A stretch of 64,000 bases of DNA from positions 1-64,000 of the forward strand of contig JAVHYA010000013.1 of NCBI GenBank assembly GCA_031119395.1, in the 5' to 3' direction. The notes beneath the pieces were generated by a model. That model was given only the letters and a program-made list of their open reading frames with translations. It was not told where the DNA came from and searched no databases. Origin of the DNA: Pseudomonadota bacterium (lineage in GTDB: Bacteria; Pseudomonadota; Gammaproteobacteria; Burkholderiales; Burkholderiaceae_C). The position numbers and the translations under genes were made by a program. Below are positions 9,161-17,836 of this stretch, piece by piece; within the stretch, counting starts at the first letter, position 1; each line of letters begins with the position of its first letter.

Positions 9161-9717
9161 GGCGCCACCTTCGCCCGCGTGACGTAGCCGCTCACCGGGT
9201 CGTGGCAGGGCGGGTAGAGCGCCAGGTCGGCCTGCATCCGCGCATGCGGCCGGCCGTGGATGGCGGTCTCCTCGAGCACGCGCCAGCCCAGCCTGGCGAA
9301 GAGCGGCACGTTCTGCCGCTGCACCTGGGCCAGGAAGGTGGTGCAGCCCAGCGCGTGGGCGCGCGAGACGGCCAGGCGGATCAGCGTCGCGCCCAGGTGC
9401 CCCTGGCTGCGGAAGGCCGGGTGCACCGCCAGGCGCGAGCCCCACCACTCGCCAGCCGCCTCGCCGCGGTGGATGCGCACCGTGCCCACCACCTGCTCGG
9501 GCATGCCGGCGGTGCAGGACATGGCCACCAGCAGCTGCGCGTCGTCGTCGATCGCATCGCGGTCGTCACGCGCGAAGATGCCCTGCTCGATGCAGAACAC
9601 CGCGCGGCGCAGGGCCATCGCCTCGTCGCGTTCCCACGGCTGCTGGGCCTCGCGCACGAGGTACTCGACCGGGGTGTAGACGAGCGCCAGTTCGCTCAGG
9701 TCGTCGGCGTGCAGCAT
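9157..9717 (-). CDS. nitE: Nit1C GNAT N-acetyltransferase (MSMEG_0567 family)
   Basis: 186 residues with a GNAT core. The acetyl-CoA pyrophosphate-binding segment is RLAVHPAFRSQGHLGATLIRLAV, a variant of the R/Q-x-x-G-x-G/A motif, preceded by VVGTVRIHRGEAAGEWW. An early ALRRAVFCIEQGIF resembles the N-terminal receptor helices of autoinducer-synthase-like GNATs. It should transfer an acyl group to an amine of the pathway intermediate. It starts 10 nt after nitD and shares an ATGA overlap with nitF, so the three are translated from one message. Confidence 0.88.
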   Translation of the reverse strand: MLHADDLSELALVYTPVEYLVREAQQPWERDEAMALRRAVFCIEQGIFARDDRDAIDDDAQLLVAMSCTAGMPEQVVGTVRIHRGEAAGEWWGSRLAVHPAFRSQGHLGATLIRLAVSRAHALGCTTFLAQVQRQNVPLFARLGWRVLEETAIHGRPHARMQADLALYPPCHDPVSGYVTRAKVAP

Positions 9718-9727
9718 GGGATGCTCC

Positions 9728-10846
9728 TCAGCTTTCGTACACCGACAGCGACGAGCAGGCGCCGCACTTGCCGCAGCCGGCCTTGATGTCGCCCGAACGC
9801 AGCCCCGCCGCCGCCACGCGCGCGCCCAGCGGCTCGAGGATGCTGCGCATGAACTCGGGCGAGGGGGCCGGGTGGTCCTCCAGCGGCGTGCCGCTGATCG
9901 GCACGAAGGGCACGACGAAGGGGTACACGCCCAGCGCCAGCAGCTGGTCGCCGATGTCGAGGATGGCCTCGCGCGAATCGCCCAGGCCCGCGAGGATGTA
10001 GGTGCTGACCTGGCCGCGGCCGAAGACGCGCACCGCGGCCTCGAAGGCGCCCAGGTAGCGCTCGACCGGTACGCTGGCCTTGCCGGGCATGATCTTCTCG
10101 CGCACCTCGGGCGTCACCACCTCCAGGTGCATGCCCAGCGTGTCGATGCCGGCGGCGTGCATGCGCGCGAACCAGCGGTCGTCGTCGGGCGGCTCGCACT
10201 GGCCCTGGATGGGAATGTCGACCGCCGCCTTGATGGCGAAGGCGCTCTCGCACAGGATGGCGGCGCCGCGGTCGGTGGCGTTGGGCGTGCCGGTGGTCAG
10301 CACCATGTGCTTCACGCCGTCGAGCAGCACGGCGGCACGGGCCACCTCGGCGAGCTGCTCGGGCGTCTTGCGCGCCACGGTGCGACCGGCCGCCAGCGAC
10401 TGGCCGATCGCGCAGAACTTGCACGTCTTCTTCCGGCTCTCGTAGCGGATGCAGGTCTGCAGCACGGTGGTGGCGAGCACGTCGCTGCCGTGCAGCGTGG
10501 CGATGTGCGAATAGGGCACGCCGTCGAAGGTCTGCATCGCGTAGAAGCGCGGCTGCTTCGGGAAGCTGATGCTGGCGATCGGGATGCTGCCGCGCATCAC
10601 CCGGCTCACGCCGCGCGCATCGGGCGCCTCGGCGGTGAAGGGCGAGTGCCAGGCCGTGGAGGTGTGCACCGGCACCATGATCGTGTGGCCGTCGACGGTG
10701 ACGGCCTTGTGGTCCGACGGTCCGGCGCCGCCGCGGCGGCTGGACGCGCCGGCCGCCGGGTCAGCCAGCCGCAACCCGAAGGACTGGAGCTGGGTCATCA
10801 ACTGGCGGCTGGACAGCGTGTCGCTCGTGTCGGGGGGCGTGTTCAT
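9728..10846 (-). CDS. nitD: Nit1C radical SAM protein (MSMEG_0568 family)
   Basis: 372 residues. The radical SAM cluster ligands are in [17 protein letters not shown], so the spacing is C-x9-C-x2-C rather than the usual C-x3-C-x2-C. A second three-Cys motif, [11 protein letters not shown], sits at the extreme C-terminus and could bind an auxiliary Fe-S cluster. A TIM-barrel-like middle includes [16 protein letters not shown]. The enzyme should cleave S-adenosylmethionine to a 5'-deoxyadenosyl radical and act on an unknown substrate. The start MNTPPDTSD at 10846 is chosen over a TTG at 10864. With this start, the gene lies 86 nt inside the end of nitC, which is unusually deep for an operon. 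Confidence 0.88.
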   Translation of the reverse strand: MNTPPDTSDTLSSRQLMTQLQSFGLRLADPAAGASSRRGGAGPSDHKAVTVDGHTIMVPVHTSTAWHSPFTAEAPDARGVSRVMRGSIPIASISFPKQPRFYAMQTFDGVPYSHIATLHGSDVLATTVLQTCIRYESRKKTCKFCAIGQSLAAGRTVARKTPEQLAEVARAAVLLDGVKHMVLTTGTPNATDRGAAILCESAFAIKAAVDIPIQGQCEPPDDDRWFARMHAAGIDTLGMHLEVVTPEVREKIMPGKASVPVERYLGAFEAAVRVFGRGQVSTYILAGLGDSREAILDIGDQLLALGVYPFVVPFVPISGTPLEDHPAPSPEFMRSILEPLGARVAAAGLRSGDIKAGCGKCGACSSLSVYES

Positions 10847-11807
10847 GGTCGGGGCTCCAGGCAACGGAAGGGGTGGAGGACATCGGCACCACGGGCGTGG
10901 CGGGCCGGTCGTTGAGGGCGAGCGACAGCAGTTCGGGCCGCGCGTAGTGGCCCACCGAATCCATCATTCGCTTGCGCTTGGCGATCAGCGCCATGTCGAG
11001 GTCGGCGATCACCATGCCCTCGCCCTCGGTCAGGGGCGGCGCCAGGTGCTTGCCCTCGGGCGAGACGATCGCCGTGTGGCAGCCGCCGCGCAGCGCCTTC
11101 TGCAGGCCGGCATCGGGCGTGACCGAGCGGATCTGCTCGTCGGTGAGCCAGCCGGTGGCGTTGACCACGAAGCAGCCCGACTCCAGCGCGTGGTGACGGA
11201 TGGTCACTTCCATCTGCTCGGCGAAGATCGGGCCGACCAGCGAGCCGGGGAACTGCGCGCAGTGGATCTCCTCGTGCTGCGCCATCAGGCTGTAGCGCGC
11301 GAGCGGGTTGTAGTGCTCCCAGCAGGCCAGCGCGCCGACGCGGCCGACGGCGGTGTCGACCACCTTCAGGCCGGCGCCGTCACCCTGCCCCCACACCATG
11401 CGCTCGTGGTAGGTGGGCGTGATCTTGCGGCGCTTGAGGACCAGGGCGCCGTCGGCATCGAACACCAGCTGCGTGTTGTAGAGGCTGCCGTGGTCGCGCT
11501 CGTTCACGCCGAGCACCACCACCACGCCGTGCGCCCGCGCGCTCTGCGCCACCGCCTGCGTGACCGGCCCGGGCACGACCACGGCCCGCTCCATCAGCTT
11601 CAGGTGCGGCGCACCCTGCTGCACGGGCGGCAGCACGAAGCTGAAGTAGGGGTAGTAGGGCACGAAGGTCTCGGGAAAGACCGCGAGCTGCGCGCCCTGC
11701 TTCGCCGCGCCTTCGATGGCCTCGCACACGCGCTCGAGCGTGCCCTCGGGCCGATCGAAGTCCGGCGCGATCTGGACCGCTGCGGCACGAACGATGCGCG
11801 AGCCCAT
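10761..11807 (-). CDS. nitC: Nit1C nitrilase (sll0784 family)
   Basis: 348 residues of the carbon-nitrogen hydrolase superfamily. The catalytic triad is visible as Glu in [15 protein letters not shown], Lys in [13 protein letters not shown] and Cys in [14 protein letters not shown]. Nitrilases turn a nitrile plus two waters into a carboxylate and ammonia. In Pseudomonas strains the homologous nitC is tied to growth on cyanide through hydroxynitriles (recalled literature). The start is the ATG at 11807 ([15 protein letters not shown]), with a track start at 11837 possible. The last roughly 30 residues ([16 protein letters not shown]...) are translated from within nitD and look like read-through: a single-base change of frame near 10860 would give a normal ATGA junction. 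Confidence 0.92.
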   Translation of the reverse strand: MGSRIVRAAAVQIAPDFDRPEGTLERVCEAIEGAAKQGAQLAVFPETFVPYYPYFSFVLPPVQQGAPHLKLMERAVVVPGPVTQAVAQSARAHGVVVVLGVNERDHGSLYNTQLVFDADGALVLKRRKITPTYHERMVWGQGDGAGLKVVDTAVGRVGALACWEHYNPLARYSLMAQHEEIHCAQFPGSLVGPIFAEQMEVTIRHHALESGCFVVNATGWLTDEQIRSVTPDAGLQKALRGGCHTAIVSPEGKHLAPPLTEGEGMVIADLDMALIAKRKRMMDSVGHYARPELLSLALNDRPATPVVPMSSTPSVAWSPDHEHAPRHERHAVQPPVDDPAPVLRVAAG

Positions 11808-11892
11808 GATCAGTGCCGCCCGGCCGCCCGAAGGCACTGAGCGCCCCCTGCGGGGGGCAGCGATACACGCAGTGATGAGCGTGGGGGCTTCA

Positions 11893-12375
<483 letters not shown>

Positions 12376-12482
12376 GGGGTACTCCGTTGGGATTGAACAA
12401 AGAGGGGGTTGCGTGCCGGGCCGAAGCCACGTCGCCGCGCTGTTCTCTTCGCATTCGATGTGCCAGCCGCGCAGGGCCCCCG

Positions 12483-12733
12483 TGCGATCAAGCTGCGATC
12501 AACACGCAGCCGTGCGGCATGGCGCGCCGAAAAAAATCTCGCGGCCCCTCCAAGGGCCGGCCCGCGGACCTCGCACGGCGGTGCCGGTGCACCGATCCGA
12601 CGCGCCGCGCATGCGATCAATGCACCCGATCAAGGGGGTTGATCGCACCCGATCGATGCGCCGGTCTCCTCTGGCGCGGGCACGCTTTCTGCACGTTGAT
12701 CGGTGTGTGCATGCAATCAATGGATGCAATCAA
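12483..12733. promoter_or_regulatory. array of TGC(G/A)ATCAA half-sites, putative MocR operator region
   Basis: The nitB-mocR intergenic region carries at least seven copies of one 9-mer. TGCGATCAA is at 12483 and 12494 (11 nt apart) and at 12612, with a partner CCCGATCAA at 12625 (13 nt apart). The inverted copy TTGATCGCA is at 12639, with a weaker inverted TTGATCGG at 12696. TGCAATCAA is at 12712 and 12725 (13 nt apart), ending at the regulator's GTG. MocR proteins such as PdxR and GabR bind direct plus inverted repeats, so this array probably controls both nitB and the regulator itself. Confidence 0.7.
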
Positions 12734-14131
12734 GTGAGCTCGTCATCGATCACCACCCACTGGCGCCGGCAGCTGCGCGCCAGCGCCAAGCCGGCGTACC
12801 TGCTGCTGGCGGACCTGATCGCCGACGACATCCGCACCGGGCGCCTGGGCGTGCGCGACCGCCTGCCCACGCTGCGCGAGCTGGCGGCCGACCTGGCGCT
12901 CAACTACACGACGGTGGCGCGCGGCTATGCCGAGGCGCGCAAGCGCGGCCTGATCGACTCGCGCGCCGGCACGGGCACCTTCATCCGCTCGGGCTCGCCG
13001 AGCCTGCGCCTGCGCGGCGGCAGCGGGGCCGAGATGACGATGAACATGCCGCCCGAGCCGGCCGACGAGCATCTGCTCGCGCGCCTGCACGAGGGCATGG
13101 CACGCGCCTGCGCGCAGGCCGACTTCTACGGCCTGATGCGCTACCAGGACTTCGGCGGCGCCGCGCAGGACCGCGAGGCCGCGATGCATTGGCTGCGGCC
13201 GCACGTGCCGGACGCGGGCATCGACCGCATCCTGGTGTGCCCCGGCATCCACAGCGTGCTGACGGCGCTGTTCTCGCTGCTGGCGCGGCCGGGCGAGCTG
13301 ATCTGCGTCGAGTCGCTCACCTACCCGGGCGTGAAGGCCATCGCGGCGCAGCTGGGCGTGCAGCTGCATGCGCTTCAGCTGGACGACGACGGCCCGATCG
13401 CGGACGCCTTCGAGCACGCCTGCAAGACGCTCAAGCCCAAGGCGCTGTACTGCAATCCGACGCTGCTGAACCCGACCACCATGACCGTCTCGCGCGCGCG
13501 GCGCGAGGCGCTGGCCGATGTGGCGCTGCGCTACGCGGTGCCGATCATCGAGGACGACGCCTACGGCATGCTGCCGCGCCAGATGCCGCCTTCCCTGGCC
13601 ACGCTGGCGCCGGCGCTGACCTACTACCTCACCGGATTCGCCAAGTGCTTCGGTGCCGGCCTGCGCACCGCCTACGTGTGCGCCCCGACGGCGCGGCTGG
13701 CGCAGCGGCTGGCCGGCGCCATGCGGGCGACCACCGTGATGGCCTCGCCCGTGACGAATGCGCTGACCACGATGTGGGTGGAGGACGGCACCGCCGACGC
13801 CATGCTGCAGGCGGTGCGCGCCGAATCCGTGGCACGCCAGGCGCTGGCGGCGCGCCACCTGGGCGAGCATGGACTGCAGGCGCATCCGGAGGGTTTCCAC
13901 GCCTGGCTGCCGCTCACGCCCGGGTGGAGCCCGGTGGAGTTCGCCTCCTACCTGCGCACGCAGAACGTCGGCGTGGTGGCGAGCGCTGCCTTCTCGACCG
14001 ACGGCGACCCGCCCGACGCCGTGCGCATCTGCCTGGGCGGGCCGATGGGGCGCGAGGACTGCGACGAGGCGCTGCGGCTCATCGCCGACACGCTGACGCA
14101 CCCGCAGCATCCGCACGCGACGCTGGGCTGA
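12734..14131 (+). CDS. MocR-type regulator: GntR HTH fused to a class-I aminotransferase domain
   Basis: About 465 residues. Residues 15-85 are a GntR winged helix (AYLLLADLIADDIRTGRL, LPTLRELAADLALNYTTVAR, GTGTFIR). The rest is a fold-type-I aminotransferase domain with YCNPTLLNPTTMTVS, PIIEDDAYGML and the PLP lysine in LTGFAKCFGAGLRTAYV. Such proteins use PLP as a sensor, often together with an amine or amino acid ligand. The GTG at 12734 is chosen because the HTH follows immediately and the upstream reading frame crosses the operator array. No clear Shine-Dalgarno is seen. Divergent orientation from nitB makes it the likely Nit1C regulator. Pseudomonas clusters use a sigma-54 activator, NitA, instead. 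Confidence 0.88.
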   Translation: MSSSSITTHWRRQLRASAKPAYLLLADLIADDIRTGRLGVRDRLPTLRELAADLALNYTTVARGYAEARKRGLIDSRAGTGTFIRSGSPSLRLRGGSGAEMTMNMPPEPADEHLLARLHEGMARACAQADFYGLMRYQDFGGAAQDREAAMHWLRPHVPDAGIDRILVCPGIHSVLTALFSLLARPGELICVESLTYPGVKAIAAQLGVQLHALQLDDDGPIADAFEHACKTLKPKALYCNPTLLNPTTMTVSRARREALADVALRYAVPIIEDDAYGMLPRQMPPSLATLAPALTYYLTGFAKCFGAGLRTAYVCAPTARLAQRLAGAMRATTVMASPVTNALTTMWVEDGTADAMLQAVRAESVARQALAARHLGEHGLQAHPEGFHAWLPLTPGWSPVEFASYLRTQNVGVVASAAFSTDGDPPDAVRICLGGPMGREDCDEALRLIADTLTHPQHPHATLG

Positions 14132-14147
14132 GTTCGGAAGGCTTCTT

Positions 14148-14211
14148 TGCTACTGATTTGATAGCTGGCTGCGCCCTGTCCACGGGCGCTGCGGGCCGAT
14201 TCGGCTCGAAA
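14148..14211 (+). repeat. interspersed palindromic repeat, copy B
   Basis: It reads TGCTACTGATTTGATAGCTG at the left and GGGCCGATTCGGCTCGAAA at the right, with a core GCGCCCTGTCCACGGGCGC that can form a hairpin. It sits between the converging mocR gene and the hypothetical gene at 14221. Confidence 0.85.
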
Positions 14212-14220
14212 GCCGAGCGC

Positions 14221-14586
14221 TCAATGGCGCAGTGGCGGCAGGATCTGGTGGCGGTCCACCCAGCGCGCGGCTTCGCGCTCGGCGAGCCGCAGCGCCTCCT
14301 CGGCCGACGTGCACGGCACGGCATCGAGCGCGATCGCGATGCCGGCACTGGGGCCCGCGTCGGCCTGATAGAGCACCCGCGGCGCGAACAGGCCGGATGC
14401 CAGTTCGTCGGCCATGCACACGAAGCTGCAGCCGCGGTATTCGTAGGCCTGCCCTGCCGGCGGCGGCACGCGCATGGCGGCGCCCGCCGCGGCCAAGGCC
14501 TGCGCCGCGCGGCGCCAGGGCCATCGGTCGACATGCGCGTCCATCGGCAGGCTCATGGGGGCGGCGGCAGCGGGCATCAGGTCCAT
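14221..14586 (-). CDS. hypothetical protein, 121 residues
   Basis: I do not recognise a family. The protein starts MDLMPAAAAPMSLPMDAHVD and has no signal peptide or membrane span. Its central part (YEYRGCSFVCMADELASG) carries two cysteines, and the C-terminal half (SAEEALRLAEREAARWVDRH) is a clear amphipathic helix. Codon use matches its neighbours. It is transcribed toward mocR, with repeat copy B between them, and away from the response regulator at 14807. The start could also be the internal Met at residue 4. The function is open. Confidence 0.6.
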   Translation of the reverse strand: MDLMPAAAAPMSLPMDAHVDRWPWRRAAQALAAAGAAMRVPPPAGQAYEYRGCSFVCMADELASGLFAPRVLYQADAGPSAGIAIALDAVPCTSAEEALRLAEREAARWVDRHQILPPLRH

Positions 14587-14806
14587 GGCGGCGAGTCTCT
14601 TCGCGCCGTGGCGGGCCGGGTTTGTGGACAAGTGCCCGCCGCCGCGAAAGCCCCTGTCCCGAAGCCGTGCAGGACAACATCCCGACCCGCGTGCGACCCC
14701 GCGCAACGGCCTTGTGCGGTGGCATCCTCACGCATCGGTCGGCAAGCCCCTGCATGCCGGCATTTCTTCAAGCAACCACCAAGAGCTGTTCCAGAGGTAC
14801 ACGCAC

Positions 14807-15439
14807 ATGATCAAGATCGGAATCGTCGACGACCACGCCGTGGTGCGCGCAGGCCTGCGCGACTTCTTCGCCACCCATGTGGACCTGCGGGTCGCGGGCG
14901 AGGCATCCTCCGGCCGCGAGGCCATCGACCTGGTGCGCAACACCGAGATCGACGTGCTGGTGATGGACCTGTCGATGCCCGGCCAGAGCGGCATCGATGC
15001 GCTGGCGATGATCCGCGCCAAGGCGCCCGACGTCGGCATCCTGATCCTCAGCGGCTACCCCGAAGAGCACTACGCGATGAACCTGATCCGCCAGGGCGCC
15101 TCGGGCTACCTGAACAAGGACTGCGAGCCCGACGAGATCGTCAAGGCCGTGCGCACCATCGCGCTGGGCCGCCGCTACATCACGCCGGCCGTGGCCGACC
15201 TGCTGGCCAACCAGCTGGGCAAGAAGGAGAACACCGCGCCGCACGAGCAGCTGTCGGAGCGCGAGTTCCAGGTCTTCCTCAAGCTGGCCAAGGGCGAGAC
15301 GGTGGGCAAGATCGGCGACGACCTGTCCCTCTCGGTCAAGACCATCAGCACCTACCGCACGCGCCTGATGGAAAAGCTCAACCTGCAGACCAACAGCGAC
15401 CTCACGTACTACGCGATGAAGTCGCAGCTCATCGACTGA
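14807..15439 (+). CDS. NarL/FixJ-family response regulator
   Basis: 210 residues. The N-terminal receiver domain has IGIVDDHAVVRAG (acidic pocket), phospho-acceptor Asp in VLVMDLSMPGQSG, and Lys in GYLNKDCEPDE. The C-terminal LuxR-type HTH is LSEREFQVFLKLAKGETVGK followed by SLSVKTISTYRTRLMEKLNL. It should bind DNA as a dimer after phosphorylation by a histidine kinase. No kinase lies beside it in the window, so the partner is unknown. An AGAGG sequence stands 9 nt before the ATG. A GC-rich hairpin (GGGGCGC...GCGCCCC) follows the stop before the next small gene. Confidence 0.92.
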   Translation: MIKIGIVDDHAVVRAGLRDFFATHVDLRVAGEASSGREAIDLVRNTEIDVLVMDLSMPGQSGIDALAMIRAKAPDVGILILSGYPEEHYAMNLIRQGASGYLNKDCEPDEIVKAVRTIALGRRYITPAVADLLANQLGKKENTAPHEQLSEREFQVFLKLAKGETVGKIGDDLSLSVKTISTYRTRLMEKLNLQTNSDLTYYAMKSQLID

Positions 15440-15493
15440 TCGCATGCCGGGGCGCCGCGCACGGGCGCGCCCCCGAGCCGCGACACTCGCGGC

Positions 15494-15832
15494 ATGACCG
15501 ATGCCTACGCCGGCGACGAATCGCAGATCCAGCCGCCGCCTTCCTTCCTCGCCCTCCACACCGACCCGCGGCGCCAGCGGCTGAGCCTGCCGCTGGCCGA
15601 GGTGCGCGCCCGCTACGAGCTGTGCGAAGACCTCGCCCAGGCGCTCACGGAGCATGCCCGCGCCCTCTCGCAGGGCGGCACCGTGTCGGACAACGAGGTG
15701 CTGCAGCGCTGCCATGCGGGCCTCGCCACCCCGGAGTCGGGCCTGTCGCCGGCCGAGGCCGAGTGGGTGGTGCGCCGCCTGGCCGAACTGCTGGATTGGT
15801 CACAGCCCGCGGATTTCCCTTCATCGCCCTGA
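15494..15832 (+). CDS. conserved hypothetical protein, 112 residues
   Basis: A small soluble protein, predicted largely helical, beginning MTDAYAGDESQIQPPPSFLA, with the segment ARYELCEDLAQALTEHA and a C-terminal SPAEAEWVVRRLAELLDW. I recall similar Comamonadaceae proteins carried under the label 'ATPase with chaperone activity', but no Walker or AAA motif is present, so that label looks unjustified. GACACT ends 6 nt before the ATG with no Shine-Dalgarno, another possible leaderless start. It follows the response regulator by 54 nt in the same direction. Confidence 0.65.
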   Translation: MTDAYAGDESQIQPPPSFLALHTDPRRQRLSLPLAEVRARYELCEDLAQALTEHARALSQGGTVSDNEVLQRCHAGLATPESGLSPAEAEWVVRRLAELLDWSQPADFPSSP

Positions 15833-15924
15833 CGGCCCGGTGCGCCGACGGCGCACCCGCGATGCGATGATGGCCGCCCGTACCACGAATGACTACAGTT
15901 CGGGACGGTCTCAGGGGAATCAGG

Positions 15925-16392
15925 GTGAACAAGCTGCAGGCTTACATCGGCGCGCTGGAGCTCGCCATCCACGCGCTCGACAGCACCTTCGTGCGCGCGA
16001 ACGCCGCAGAGGTGATCCGGCCGCGCCAGCCGCCGACCGAGCGTTGGCGCTTGTCGCCCACCGAGCGCGCGCTGGCGGAGCGGGCCGAGACCGCGAGCTA
16101 CGACGTGACGCCCGACCACTGGGGCTCGCGGCTGGCGCTGATGTCGGCCTTCGAGGCCCTGCATGCCTCGCTGCGCGTGATCGCCTCGGGCTCGGCCCAC
16201 AGCAACCCCGGCGCCAGTGCCTGGCGCGAGGCCGCGGCCCGTGCGCGCGAGGCCGGGCGGCTCGCGATGGAGGCGGCCGCCGTGTTCGAGGACGCCAGCC
16301 TGCCGCCCCGGGTCCAGGCGCACGGGCCGATGGCGTCCGCCGGCACCACGCAGGCGAGCGACATGCCGGACGAATTGCTATCGATTCGATAG
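15925..16392 (+). CDS. hypothetical protein whose stop codon lies in a repeat element
   Basis: About 155 residues of no family known to me, rich in alanine and arginine and mostly helical, with no signal peptide. The GTG at 15925 (VNKLQAYIGALELAIHALDS) is preferred because AGGGGAA stands about 7 nt upstream; the ATG at 15889 in the track lacks one. The last codons (DELLSIR, then TAG) are read from repeat copy C, whose left end GCTATCGATTCGATAGC overlaps the gene. The natural C-terminus may therefore have been replaced when the element arrived. Confidence 0.6.
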   Translation: MNKLQAYIGALELAIHALDSTFVRANAAEVIRPRQPPTERWRLSPTERALAERAETASYDVTPDHWGSRLALMSAFEALHASLRVIASGSAHSNPGASAWREAAARAREAGRLAMEAAAVFEDASLPPRVQAHGPMASAGTTQASDMPDELLSIR

Positions 16393-16440
16393 CTGCTTGC
16401 GCAGACCGGGCGGGCGCAGCAGCCCGATTCGACCGGCAAG
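16375..16440 (+). repeat. interspersed palindromic repeat, copy C, overlapping a gene end
   Basis: The left end TTGCTATCGATTCGATAGCT is clear, and the right end CAGCCCGATTCGACCGG is weaker. The core is GCGCAGACCGGGCGGGCGC. The first 18 bases are coding for the preceding gene and supply its TAG stop. Confidence 0.8.
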
Positions 16441-16524
16441 GCCGCCGGCCTGTCGGCTGCGGCTCAGCGTGCGGCGGCCCGGCGCGGTAGGCTCGGTGCA
16501 GAGACAAGACGCCCCGCCCCGACC

Positions 16525-17826
16525 ATGAGCCTTCGCGCCCCTTCGGAAAGCGCCGCTGCCGCGCGCCCTTCCACGCCATCCGCCACAGCCCCCGCCGCCG
16601 GCCTGCGCAGCCCCTGGGGCATGCTGCTGGTGCTGAGCACGGCCTTCACGCTGAGCCAGGCCTTTCGCACCATCGCCGCCATCATGGCGGCGCCGCTGGC
16701 GGCGGAGTTCGGCCTGTCGGCGCAGGCGCTGGGCGTGTTCGCCGGCGCCTTCCACTTCGCCTTCGGCGCGCTGCAGCTGTTCATGGGCATCGGCATCGAC
16801 ATGAAGGGGCTGCGGCGCACCGTGCTGGTGGCCTTTCCACTGGCGATCGTCGGCGCCGTGGTGTCGGCGCTGGCGCCGAGCTTCGCGGTGCTGGTCGTGG
16901 GGCAGGTGCTGATCGGCGTGGGCTGCGCCCCGGCCTTCCTCGTGTGCACGGTGTTCATCGCCCGGCATTTCGCGCCCGAGCGCTTCGCCGCCGTCTCGGG
17001 CGCCATCCTGGGGCTGGGCAGCATGGGCATGCTGCTGACGGGCACGCCGCTGGCGTGGCTGATCGAGGCCAGTTCGTGGCGCATGGGCTTCTGGGTGCTG
17101 GCCGCCTGCTCGGCCCTGGCCTGGCTCGCCATCGCGGCGGTGGTGCGCGAGCCCGAACTGCCCGCCGCCGGCCCGCGCGAGTCGCTGGGCCAGGCGGTGC
17201 GCACCTTCGGCACGCTGTTCGCGCTGCCGCACACGGCCGGCATCGTGGCGCTGGCGCTGGTCACCTACGCCTCCTTCGTCGCGCTGCGCGGGCTGTGGCT
17301 GGGGCCGATGCTGATGCAGCGCCACGGCTATTCGCTGGTGCAAAGCGGCAACGTCGCCGTGCTGATGACGGTGATCGCACTGGTCGGCCCGCCCCTGTTC
17401 GGCCGGCTCGACCCCGGCCCGGCGCGGCGGCGGCGCTGGATCGTCGGCTTCACCTTCGCGGCGGCGGCGCTGTTCGGCGTGCTGGCGGTGGACGCGCATG
17501 CGGCCGTCGACGTCGTCCTGGTGCTGGCCATCGGCCTGCTCTCGGGCTACATGGTGCTGCAGTACCCGGACGTGAAGGGCGCCTACGCGCCGGCCGTCAC
17601 CGGGCGCGCGATGGCCCTGTTCACCATGGCGATGTTCCTCGGCGTGGCGCTGATGCAGTGGATCACCGGCACCATCGCGTCGGCCGCGCAGGCACACGGC
17701 ATCGAGCCCTTCCTGGCCGTGTACGCCAGCATCGCGGCGATGCTGGTGGCGGGCGTGCTGGCCTATGTGTGGCTGCCGCAACCGCCCGTGCCCGGGCTGG
17801 CCCCGCGGGTGCCCGCGGGGCGCTGA
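16525..17826 (+). CDS. MFS transporter
   Basis: 433 residues with about 12 predicted membrane helices. After a Ser/Ala/Pro-rich cytoplasmic N-terminus of 30 residues, helix 1 begins GMLLVLSTAFTLSQAF. The loop after helix 2 has GIGIDMKGLRRTVL, a degenerate form of the MFS G-x-L-x-D-x-x-G-R-R motif. Helix 4-5 has LIGVGCAPAFLVCTVFIARHF, and helix 5 contains GLGSMGMLLTGTPLAWLIE. The family is secondary transport of small molecules, and the closest recalled groups are nitrate/nitrite and CynX-like porters. Specificity cannot be read from the sequence. The gene ends 10 nt before the converging CYTH-CHAD gene. Confidence 0.85.
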   Translation: MSLRAPSESAAAARPSTPSATAPAAGLRSPWGMLLVLSTAFTLSQAFRTIAAIMAAPLAAEFGLSAQALGVFAGAFHFAFGALQLFMGIGIDMKGLRRTVLVAFPLAIVGAVVSALAPSFAVLVVGQVLIGVGCAPAFLVCTVFIARHFAPERFAAVSGAILGLGSMGMLLTGTPLAWLIEASSWRMGFWVLAACSALAWLAIAAVVREPELPAAGPRESLGQAVRTFGTLFALPHTAGIVALALVTYASFVALRGLWLGPMLMQRHGYSLVQSGNVAVLMTVIALVGPPLFGRLDPGPARRRRWIVGFTFAAAALFGVLAVDAHAAVDVVLVLAIGLLSGYMVLQYPDVKGAYAPAVTGRAMALFTMAMFLGVALMQWITGTIASAAQAHGIEPFLAVYASIAAMLVAGVLAYVWLPQPPVPGLAPRVPAGR

Positions 17827-17836
17827 CCGGCGCTGC

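Noticed and set aside
12703-15870. 1055-codon plus-strand ORF
   Set aside because: It is an Arg/Ala-rich shadow running through mocR, the hypothetical gene and the response regulator in another frame. No domain is visible.
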